Assembly (NCBI RefSeq): GCF_937875145.1
Contig: NZ_CALNCS010000006.1
Coordinates: forward strand, 1 to 5,890
Source of the DNA: Alkalibaculum bacchi
GTDB taxonomy: Bacteria > Bacillota > Clostridia > Eubacteriales > Alkalibacteraceae
DNA: 5,890 nucleotides
Direction of reading: 5' to 3'
Positions within the stretch are counted from its first letter, which is position 1. Every line of letters begins with the position of its first letter. The notes under the pieces are model-generated. The model worked only from the letters and a program-made list of their open reading frames with translations, was not told the DNA's origin and did not search any database. Position numbers and translations under genes: made by a program. Shown here one piece after another: positions 1 to 5,283 of this stretch.

Positions 1-578
1 AGTGTAGTAAAATGTTAATTCGCGATTTTTGGCTTTGCTTTTGATACTACAGATAGAAATGTTGATTTCCCAACATTAGGGAATCCTAGTAAACCTATAT
101 CTGCTAATAATTTTAATTCTAACACAACCGTAAGCTCTTGACCTTTTTCGCCACCTTCAGCAAAGTGAGGTGCTTGTCTTGTAGCAGTGGCAAAATGTTG
201 ATTGCCTCTTCCGCCTTTGCCACCCTTTGCAATGATGACTTGCTCATCTATTTCAGTTAAGTCGGCAATAATATTTCCAGTATCTTTATTGAAGATTACA
301 GTACCTGGAGGTACTCCAATAATCAAACTTTCACCTGCTTTTCCCGAGCGATTACTACCTTCTCCATTTCCGCCAGAAGGTGCTTCGTGTTTTCTCTTAT
401 ATCGAAAATCCACTAGCGTTCTAAGATTAGAATCGACTTTAAAAACCACATCTCCGCCTTTTCCACCGTCTCCACCTGCCGGTCCTCCATTAGGAACGTA
501 TTTTTCTCTACGAAAAGCCATGCTCCCATGACCACCATTCCCAGCTTTTACATCAATTTGTATTCTATCTACGAACAT
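1..578 (-). CDS. obgE: Obg-family GTPase, N-terminal part, interrupted by an in-frame TAA
   Basis: Obg is a GTPase that binds the 50S subunit and acts in ribosome assembly and stress control. Residues 1-158 form the glycine-rich Obg fold (for example GGPAGGDGGKGGD at 31-43 and AKGGKGGRGNQHFA at 117-130). The GTPase domain follows, with the P-loop GFPNVGKST at 165-173. After AKPKIAN (residue 187) there is a TAA at 17-15; the same frame then reads H-F-T-T to the window edge. Family members read N-Y-H/P-F-T-T-L here, so TAA replaces a tyrosine codon (TAT/TAC) by one base. Switch I and the G3-G5 motifs would lie downstream, outside the window. The start at 578 has a modest GAGAG ribosome binding site, and family homology begins at this Met. 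The gene follows rpmA after a terminator. I saw no convincing promoter in 579-675, so readthrough or a weak promoter must serve it. Family assignment is certain; whether the gene is intact is not. Confidence 0.93.
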
Positions 579-674
579 TTTATCACTCTCTCTTTGCGAA
601 ACAATATATTCTTAGTTATACCCACTTTTTTATTAAGATAGCCCATAAAAACAATTTAAAATTGCTTAATTATT

Positions 675-701
675 AAAAATGCCACCTCATTTTGAGGTGG
701 C
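675..701 (-). terminator. Intrinsic terminator after rpmA
   Basis: On the minus strand a perfect 9-bp stem (GCCACCTCA / TGAGGTGGC, arms 701-693 and 689-681) with a 3-nt loop is followed directly by ATTTTT. It starts 7 nt after the rpmA stop codon, so it ends the rplU-prp-rpmA transcript ahead of obgE. The plus-strand side has no T run, so it works in one direction only. A much weaker AT-only palindrome (652-664) followed by five T's lies just downstream and may be a backup or chance. Confidence 0.9.
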
Positions 702-708
702 TGTCATC

Positions 709-996
709 TTACATAGCTTCTCTTGGATATATACTAACTTGTTTTTTGTCTCTACCTTTTCTTTCAAATCTTACGATACCGTCTGTTGTTGCAAATAAAG
801 TATCGTCTCCGCCTCTTTTTACATTAACACCTGGGTGAATCTTTGTACCTCTTTGTCTTACTAATATATTTCCAGCTAGTACAAATTGTCCATCAGCTCT
901 TTTAACGCCTAATCGTTTTGATTCACTATCTCTACCATTTCGAGAACTACCTACCCCTTTTTTGTGGGCAAATAATTGTAAATTCATTTTTATCAT
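709..996 (-). CDS. rpmA: 50S ribosomal protein L27, with cleavable N-terminal extension
   Basis: L27 is a 50S protein whose N-terminal tail reaches toward the peptidyl transferase centre. The 95-residue product has the family core: HKKGVGSSRNGRDSESKRLG at 11-30, then GVKRADGQ and the RQRGTKIHPG block. Residues 1-9 (MIKMNLQLF) precede AHKK, the point where E. coli L27 begins after Met removal. This matches the N-terminal extension of Firmicutes L27 (MLKLNLQFF in S. aureus) that Prp removes between Phe and Ala. Cleavage at F9/A10 is inferred from the motif. The start at 996 has a strong GGAGGTG seven bases upstream; the internal Met at codon 4 is placed worse. prp ends 16 nt upstream in the same operon, and a terminator follows. 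Confidence 0.97.
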   Translation of the reverse strand: MIKMNLQLFAHKKGVGSSRNGRDSESKRLGVKRADGQFVLAGNILVRQRGTKIHPGVNVKRGGDDTLFATTDGIVRFERKGRDKKQVSIYPREAM

Positions 997-1012
997 TTTA
1001 GTACACCTCCGT

Positions 1013-1336
1013 TCATTCTTGTACTTTTATATATTCACTGTAATTTAATTCGATACTTTTAAGTCCTAGATAAAAAGTTTCAACAATAGCATCTATTTGC
1101 AAAGCCTTGATTTTATCATCTGTATCCAGTATTTCAAAATCAATATATCCATCGTCTTTTATCTCGTACTTTATGTCTGCTTTGACATATTCAGTAAGTC
1201 CATTCAGCACCGTAATAGATAATGCGGATACTGCGGCGCATACAATGTCATATCCAATGATGTCGTATCCACTATGCCCAGCAATGTTCACAGAGGAAAT
1301 ACGCCCATCTTTTCTATTGATTTTACAACTAATCAT
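1013..1336 (-). CDS. prp: Ribosomal-processing cysteine protease Prp (YsxB family)
   Basis: Prp is a small cysteine protease that removes the N-terminal extension of ribosomal protein L27. The 107-residue protein has the family's catalytic His in AGHSGYD (H21) and catalytic Cys in DIVCAAVSAL (C33), close to H22 and C34 of S. aureus Prp. Length and fold order fit the family. It lies between rplU and rpmA, its usual place, and its predicted substrate is the next gene. Only 6 nt separate the rplU stop from this ATG, and no good Shine-Dalgarno is visible in the last codons of rplU, so translational coupling to rplU is likely. That would keep protease output below that of the ribosomal proteins. 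The gene is also named ysxB in Bacillus. Confidence 0.95.
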   Translation of the reverse strand: MISCKINRKDGRISSVNIAGHSGYDIIGYDIVCAAVSALSITVLNGLTEYVKADIKYEIKDDGYIDFEILDTDDKIKALQIDAIVETFYLGLKSIELNYSEYIKVQE

Positions 1337-1342
1337 AGACTA

Positions 1343-1660
1343 TTACTTTGCAGCTGAGATACTAGTAATCTTAACTTTTGTATATGGTTGTCTATGACCT
1401 TGTTTTTTTCTATAATCTTTTTTGGATTTGTATTTGTAGATAATCACTTTTTTGCCTTTACCTTGCTCTACAACTTCTGCAGAAACAACAGCACCAGCAA
1501 TATTTGGAGTACCAACTACCATTTCTCCATTGTTAATAGCTAAAACATCTTCAAAGTTTACTTCTGCTTGACCTTCAGCTACGTTTAATTTTTCAACTTC
1601 TATAATGTCGCCTTCTTGAACACAGTATTGTTTTCCACCACTTTTAATTATTGCGTACAT
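1343..1660 (-). CDS. rplU: 50S ribosomal protein L21
   Basis: L21 is a 50S subunit protein that binds 23S rRNA. The 105-residue product has the family start MYAIIKSGGKQY, the central GKKVIIYKYKSKKDYRKKQGHRQPYT block (basic, rRNA-binding, residues about 68-94) and a KVKITSI end. Length is normal for the family. The start at 1660 has a strong GGAGGTG ribosome binding site at 1676-1670. It is the first gene of the rplU-prp-rpmA operon, reading from a promoter near 1758-1787 through a structured leader that probably provides feedback control. Confidence 0.98.
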   Translation of the reverse strand: MYAIIKSGGKQYCVQEGDIIEVEKLNVAEGQAEVNFEDVLAINNGEMVVGTPNIAGAVVSAEVVEQGKGKKVIIYKYKSKKDYRKKQGHRQPYTKVKITSISAAK

Positions 1661-1676
1661 ATATAAAACACCTCCT

Positions 1677-1751
1677 CAATCCAGTCTCGCCTACCAGGTA
1701 GCCAAATGGCTTTACAACCTCTCTCGTGCGGCTTCAACGTACATCGTACGT
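1677..1751 (-). promoter_or_regulatory. L21 leader RNA, probable autoregulatory element of rplU
   Basis: The 5' untranslated region of rplU, transcribed from about 1751, is compact and structured. It opens with a perfect 5-bp hairpin, CGTAC-GAT-GTACG (1750-1738). The GCCGCACGAGAGAGGTTGTAA tract follows, in two parts: GCCGCACGAG, then AGAGGTTGTAA. Next come an AGCC-ATTT-GGCT hairpin (1711-1700) and CCTGGTAGG (1698-1690), shortly before the ribosome binding site. Position, size and these sequence blocks agree with my memory of the L21 leader family of low-GC Gram-positives, which is thought to bind L21 and repress the operon. The family match comes from recall, not a covariance-model search, and the exact transcript start is inferred from the promoter. 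Confidence 0.75.
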
Positions 1752-1757
1752 CAAATT

Positions 1758-1787
1758 AGTATAGCACAGACGCTTGTCCAAAGTCAA
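1758..1787 (-). promoter_or_regulatory. Sigma-A-type promoter of the rplU operon
   Basis: On the minus strand there is a TTGACT -35 (1787-1782), an 18-nt spacer and a TATACT -10 (1763-1758). An A-rich tract (CTACAAAAAAATT) lies just upstream of the -35 and could act as an UP element. The predicted start near 1751 places the L21 leader at the very 5' end of the transcript, which supports both calls. Confidence 0.8.
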
Positions 1788-1839
1788 ATTTTTTTGTAGT
1801 TTTTCGAACAAACGACAAACACTATTATATTGAAAAACA

Positions 1840-1927
1840 CAAATATGCGATTCTTATTACTCTTTCAAATTGTTCATTATTCATTGTTCCATGTTCATCG
1901 TTCACTGCGACGTCAGTCGCATATTTG
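1840..1927. repeat. 88-bp inverted-repeat element with five heptamer units
   Basis: Perfect 11-bp inverted repeats, CAAATATGCGA (1840-1850) and TCGCATATTTG (1917-1927), bound an 88-bp segment. Inside are five consecutive 7-bp units at 1872-1906: GTTCATT, ATTCATT, GTTCCAT, GTTCATC, GTTCACT. A second perfect palindrome, TGCGAC-GTCA-GTCGCA (1906-1921), overlaps the right arm, so two folds compete. No flanking target duplication and no ORF are visible. It lies between the rng stop and the rplU promoter. In the minus-strand RNA the outer stem is followed by TGTTTTT, so it could also act as a weak terminator for the upstream transcript. It resembles dispersed intergenic repeats or MITEs; mobility is not shown. 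Confidence 0.6.
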
Positions 1928-1928
1928 C

Positions 1929-1944
1929 TGACCACCTGACCACC
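1929..1944. repeat. Two tandem 8-bp units abutting the rng stop
   Basis: TGACCACC occurs twice in a row (1929-1936 and 1937-1944), read on the minus strand as GGTGGTCA GGTGGTCA directly after the rng TAA. It lies between rng and the 88-bp inverted-repeat element. It does not recur on the other side of that element, so it is not a target-site duplication. It is probably slippage. Confidence 0.5.
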
Positions 1945-3372
1945 TTAAAAAATAATTATTTCCCCAAACTCCACAAAAGGACTAACTTCAATTTGCACTT
2001 TAACCTTATAATACTCCTCAATCATTTGAACTACATTGTGCTCATTTTTTTCTCTTTTTTCTACAATGAGTTCTTTTAAATAAGGATTCACTTTAAGAAA
2101 AAGGGTATTTTGTTTTAAGAGATTCTTATTTCTTTCCATTATAGACATAGCTTTGTAAAATAGAACTTCTTGCTTCGGAAGATAACCTGTCCCTGCGCAA
2201 ATTTTACACTCCTCTGTTTGTATCCTATTTAATCTCTTTCCCTGCTGCTTTCGGGTCATTTGTAAAATACAAAGCTCAGTAAATCCATATATCTTTGTCT
2301 TTAACTTATCTTTTTCAAGGCATTTCTCCAAGTAATCTACTACAATCTTCTGTTCTTCCATTTTTTTTATATTTATATAATCAATGATAATAATACCACC
2401 GATATTTCTCAATCGAATTTGATTTGCTATTGCTTCAGTAGCTTCTAGATTAATCTTTAAAAAGGTCTCTTCCATATTATTATGACCAGTAAATCTCCCA
2501 GTATTTACATCAATTACCGTACAAGCTTCTGTATAATCAATAACAATATATCCACCGCTCTTCAACCATACTTTTCGATCAAATAATTCATTTACCTGAT
2601 CTTCTACTCCGCAGTAATTTAAGAGATATGGTTGTTCTATATATTTTATCTTCTCTACACTTTCTAAAAAGTAGATACTAAAATATCTTTCTAACTCTTC
2701 TAAAATTTCTCTTCCATTTACTATAATCTCATCCATCTCTTCATTATAGTAATCTCTTATCATCCGGCCTACAATAGAGGAATCTCTTAACAATAGCTTG
2801 GGGGCAATTTCTATAGGATTTACCTTTTTCCACTTGCTAAGAAGATAATCTAATTCTCTTTTTATGTTTTTTTCTTCTGCACCTTCTGCTTCCGTTCGCA
2901 CTATAAGTCCATAATCTTGATCTTTAAGGTCTTTTGCAATCTTTATTAATCGATTTTTTTCATCCGTATTCTTAATTTTTTTAGAGATATAAACCTTTTT
3001 TTCCATTGGCAATAAAACTAGGAAATGTCCAGATAGAGAACACTTTGTAGTCAACCGAGGGCCTTTATCTCCAATCGCTTCTTTTTTAATCTGAACAATC
3101 AACTCTTGCCCTTTTTTAACACATTTTTCAATGGGCAGGTTTTCATCATTGGGATGAATATCCTTTTGATGAAGCAAACCATTTTTCTCTTCTCCAATAT
3201 TGACAAAGGCCGCCTGAATCCCTGGTTTAATCTGCTCTACTCTCCCTATATAAATATTTCCATAATGCTCAGATCCTGTTGCTCTCTCTATAAAGAAATG
3301 GTCTAATTTATCCTCTTTTGTAATGGCAATACAAATCTGACCATCTTGAACATCCATTATCATCCTATTCAT
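1945..3372 (-). CDS. rng: Ribonuclease G/E family endoribonuclease
   Basis: This family cuts single-stranded, AU-rich RNA from a monophosphorylated 5' end and takes part in rRNA maturation and mRNA decay. The start at 3372 gives 475 residues. It has GAGGTG six bases upstream and matches where family homology begins; the longer frame to 3441 opens only with TTG. In order: S1 domain at about 37-115 (GNIYIGRV, GIQAAFVNIG); 5'-sensor region with IVRTEAEGA (R159, T160); catalytic DNase I-like region with metal-binding D288 (TVIDVNTGRFTG) and D331 (IIIIDYINI); Zn-link CxxC at C389/C392 (CKICAGTG). The RNase E C-terminal scaffold is absent, so the length is RNase G-like. It follows queG by 84 nt without a visible terminator, so the two may be co-transcribed. 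RNase G/E beside rplU is common in Clostridia, as I recall; B. subtilis lacks the enzyme. Confidence 0.95.
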   Translation of the reverse strand: MNRMIMDVQDGQICIAITKEDKLDHFFIERATGSEHYGNIYIGRVEQIKPGIQAAFVNIGEEKNGLLHQKDIHPNDENLPIEKCVKKGQELIVQIKKEAIGDKGPRLTTKCSLSGHFLVLLPMEKKVYISKKIKNTDEKNRLIKIAKDLKDQDYGLIVRTEAEGAEEKNIKRELDYLLSKWKKVNPIEIAPKLLLRDSSIVGRMIRDYYNEEMDEIIVNGREILEELERYFSIYFLESVEKIKYIEQPYLLNYCGVEDQVNELFDRKVWLKSGGYIVIDYTEACTVIDVNTGRFTGHNNMEETFLKINLEATEAIANQIRLRNIGGIIIIDYINIKKMEEQKIVVDYLEKCLEKDKLKTKIYGFTELCILQMTRKQQGKRLNRIQTEECKICAGTGYLPKQEVLFYKAMSIMERNKNLLKQNTLFLKVNPYLKELIVEKREKNEHNVVQMIEEYYKVKVQIEVSPFVEFGEIIIF

Positions 3373-3456
3373 GTTAACCACCTCTTTGATTTGTTGATTC
3401 ATTAGACGGTTGATGAGAAAAACATACTCGTCTATAGGCAAGAAAAAGTTAAGCAG

Positions 3457-4524
3457 TTAGACTACATTCCAGTAATAGTATTCTAAACTTTTTTCTACTA
3501 GAACTCTTCCTTTTTCTCCATACTCTAATAGAGAGAGCATGGCATAGCGTCGGATATCTTGTCTGTTGTCCTTTAATGTATCTACTAATAATTGAAAGTT
3601 TTCTTCACTTTGTATATTACCAGCTATAATGATGGCATTTCTTTGGAGATTCTTTTTTCCCCTCCAGCCTGCTGCTGTACTTCCATAATCTTTTTTAAAG
3701 GTTTTATTGTCCATCTCTAATAAATCTTTGAGTTTTGGCTTTACTATAAAAAAATCGGGTGCAAACTGTCCTTCTTTTGAAAGAAGACTTCCTTTATTCA
3801 TAGGACAGACTTCTTGGCAAATATCGCAACCATAGAGGCTATTGCCTAAAGATTTTCTTTCTTCTCTATTTAGGAACTCTTTTTTTTGAGTCAAGTAGGA
3901 TATACACTTCTTAGAATGAAAGCCTTGTCCTTCCTCTAGGGCTCCTGTAGGACAGGCAGTAATACACCTTTTACACAGGCCACATTTAGAATCGATTTTC
4001 TTTGCATTTTCTTCAATGTCTACATTGACGAGTATATGACCTAAGAATATGTAGCTTCCATAGAGGGGATTGATGATAAATCCATTTTTCCCATAATACC
4101 CCAATCCACTTCGTTCAGCAATAGCTCGATCTAACAAAAAACCACTATCCGTAAATGGCTTGTACTCTAATTGAGGATAGATTGCCTGGATGGTACTCAT
4201 AAGGCTATTCATCTTGTCCATTAAAACAATGTGGTAGTCTTTTCCCCAAGCTACTCTAGAGATTTTGCCACCATTTGACTTATCCTCTCCAAAGAAAATG
4301 TCGTGCTTATAAAAGATTCCAATGCTAATAATGGACTTTACTTCATCCCACACTTTTAAAGGATTTGTGTTTTTTTCTAAATCTAGCGGTAAAAAAGGAG
4401 ACAAATCTCCCCTATCTATTCTATCTTCCATTGCAGATCTAGCCTCGTAAAAAATATCCGCACCCGTAAACCCGATCAAATCAATATTTAATTTTTTAGC
4501 CTCTTCAATTATTCTATCCTTCAT
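3457..4524 (-). CDS. queG: Epoxyqueuosine reductase QueG
   Basis: QueG uses cobalamin and two [4Fe-4S] clusters to reduce epoxyqueuosine to queuosine at wobble position 34 of tRNAs with GUN anticodons. The 355-residue protein has the N-terminal cobalamin-binding region (SRVAWGKDYH at 89-98) and the DSGFLLDRAIAERSGLGYYG block at 126-145, with D126 at the catalytic Asp position. The ferredoxin-like cluster ligands follow: C181, C184, C187, C191, then C207, then C233, C236, C240. A C-terminal HEAT-like helical region (about 290-345) is thought to bind tRNA. All expected cysteines are present, so it looks functional. The start at 4524 has GGTGA six bases upstream. A candidate promoter lies just upstream, and rng follows 84 nt downstream. 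Confidence 0.96.
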   Translation of the reverse strand: MKDRIIEEAKKLNIDLIGFTGADIFYEARSAMEDRIDRGDLSPFLPLDLEKNTNPLKVWDEVKSIISIGIFYKHDIFFGEDKSNGGKISRVAWGKDYHIVLMDKMNSLMSTIQAIYPQLEYKPFTDSGFLLDRAIAERSGLGYYGKNGFIINPLYGSYIFLGHILVNVDIEENAKKIDSKCGLCKRCITACPTGALEEGQGFHSKKCISYLTQKKEFLNREERKSLGNSLYGCDICQEVCPMNKGSLLSKEGQFAPDFFIVKPKLKDLLEMDNKTFKKDYGSTAAGWRGKKNLQRNAIIIAGNIQSEENFQLLVDTLKDNRQDIRRYAMLSLLEYGEKGRVLVEKSLEYYYWNVV

Positions 4525-4552
4525 CTACCGTCACCAATACTTTATGAGTGTT

Positions 4553-4581
4553 AGTATACCATAAATCTGAATAAGTAGAAA
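4553..4581 (-). promoter_or_regulatory. Candidate extended -10 promoter for queG-rng
   Basis: On the minus strand, TGGTATACT carries an extended -10 motif (TGn before TATACT at 4558-4553). The -35 match, TTTCTA at 4581-4576 with a 17-nt spacer, is poor (three of six), as is common for extended -10 promoters. Transcription would begin near 4546, about 20 nt before the queG ATG. The call rests on motif and position only. Confidence 0.5.
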
Positions 4582-4587
4582 GCAGAC

Positions 4588-4621
4588 TTGCACTTCACGC
4601 AATTTAGAATTTAGAATTCCC
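4588..4621. repeat. Short heptamer repeat beside a small inverted repeat
   Basis: TTGC-ACTTCAC-GCAA (4588-4602) overlaps the start of AATTTAG AATTTAG AATTCCC (4601-4621), two exact 7-bp units and a degenerate third. The design, heptamers next to a small palindrome, parallels the element at 1840-1927, though unit sequence and orientation differ. It lies between the gene ending at 4700 and queG. A further imperfect hairpin (GGATTCCTCT against AGAGG-GGG-AATTC, 4648-4614) lies alongside. No U tract follows any of these. Confidence 0.4.
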
Positions 4622-4675
4622 CCTCTAACTACGACCCAAGAGGAATCCTAGGAGATCTATTTAATTCTTACCACT

Positions 4676-4711
4676 CCAGTATCCTAAGCTTGTAAGAGCC
4701 TAGGATACTGG
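4676..4711 (-). terminator. Strong hairpin across a stop codon, possible 3'-end structure
   Basis: Arms CCAGTATCCTA (4676-4686) and TAGGATACTGG (4701-4711) pair perfectly over 11 bp. In the minus-strand RNA a G-U pair and GCU/AGC extend this to 15 bp with a 6-nt CUUACA loop. The 5' arm encodes the last residues (PVS) and the TAG stop of the upstream gene. The downstream sequence AGTGGTAAGAATTAA has no U tract, so it is not a standard intrinsic terminator. It may protect or define the 3' end of the protease-unit mRNA before queG starts from its own promoter. Confidence 0.5.
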
Positions 4712-5245
4712 TACGTCTTCAATAACTTTTTGTTCCCCTTTGTATGTAATATATATATCTATAGTCTTCACATCTTTGTCTAATGGGTAAAATTTTACGT
4801 ATAGTATTTGCTTCCATCCTAGAGGTTGATCTGAAGGAAAATCTACGATACTATAATATGGCAAGGGAAAGAGTGTATTTCCCTTGTCATCCTTAATATA
4901 CATACTATGAAAATCATCTTTGTTTAATTTATTTTTCTTGGTATTTTCAATAATTGAATTTACCGCAAAGTAACTCTGATCACCATTTACCCAAGAATAG
5001 ACAATATAGTATTTTTCCTTTATGGTTTTTTCAATACTTATTTTTACATCTCCAAAATTAGCATAATATGGAGACTCGCCATAAGTCTCTTGTAGTAATT
5101 CTTCATAATTAGGAGGAACTTGAGTAAAATATCCTAGATACATACTACTATTGGTTCGTCTTACCTGGTTACTTTTCCATCTACATACTGTTATACCTAT
5201 CAGTAAAAGAGCAACGATTATCAGTGCTTTTGTATATTTTTTCAT
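4700..5245 (-). CDS. Hypothetical membrane-anchored extracytoplasmic protein
   Basis: I do not recognise this 181-residue protein. MKKYTK is followed by one hydrophobic stretch at about 7-21 (ALIIVALLLIGITVC). This is probably an uncleaved signal anchor; C21 is preceded by ITV, which does not fit a lipobox, so lipoprotein anchoring is unlikely. The rest has alternating hydrophobic/polar strands (DVKISIEKTI, YYIVYSWVN, ILYVKFYPL, TIDIYITYKG), which suggests an all-beta domain outside the membrane, and no catalytic motif stands out. The start at 5245 has AGGTGA close upstream. It lies 38 nt after the S8 protease, probably in the same transcript, so it could be a partner, inhibitor or anchor of that protease; this is context inference only. 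Its 3' end lies within a strong hairpin. Confidence 0.8.
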   Translation of the reverse strand: MKKYTKALIIVALLLIGITVCRWKSNQVRRTNSSMYLGYFTQVPPNYEELLQETYGESPYYANFGDVKISIEKTIKEKYYIVYSWVNGDQSYFAVNSIIENTKKNKLNKDDFHSMYIKDDKGNTLFPLPYYSIVDFPSDQPLGWKQILYVKFYPLDKDVKTIDIYITYKGEQKVIEDVPVS

Positions 5246-5283
5246 TTCATCACCTGGTTCATTATATGAGTTTTTCCATTTTA

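Noticed and set aside
202..531. Plus-strand open frame of 109 codons, proline-rich
   Set aside because: It is antisense to the glycine-rich Obg domain; Gly codons read in reverse give Pro. The family match on the minus strand is decisive.
600..675. Promoter for obgE (TATAAC at 620-615)
   Set aside because: No -35 match at 17 or 18 nt and no extended -10; the AT-rich background makes such hexamers likely by chance.
1107..1397. Plus-strand open frame of 96 codons
   Set aside because: It runs antisense to prp and the end of rplU, both firmly identified, and has no family resemblance.
1929..1944. Tandem TGACCACC as a target-site duplication of the 88-bp element
   Set aside because: Both copies lie on the same side of the element; nothing similar flanks position 1840.
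1870..2079. Plus-strand open frame starting in the heptamer repeat
   Set aside because: Its start is low-complexity repeat sequence and the rest is antisense to the 3' end of rng.
3373..3441. N-terminal extension of rng by 23 residues
   Set aside because: It would need a TTG start; the ATG at 3372 has a good ribosome binding site and coincides with the start of family homology.
5246..5283. TATAAT-like hexamer in the gap before the membrane-anchored gene as a promoter
   Set aside because: No credible -35 was found, and the 38-nt gap favours co-transcription with the protease gene.
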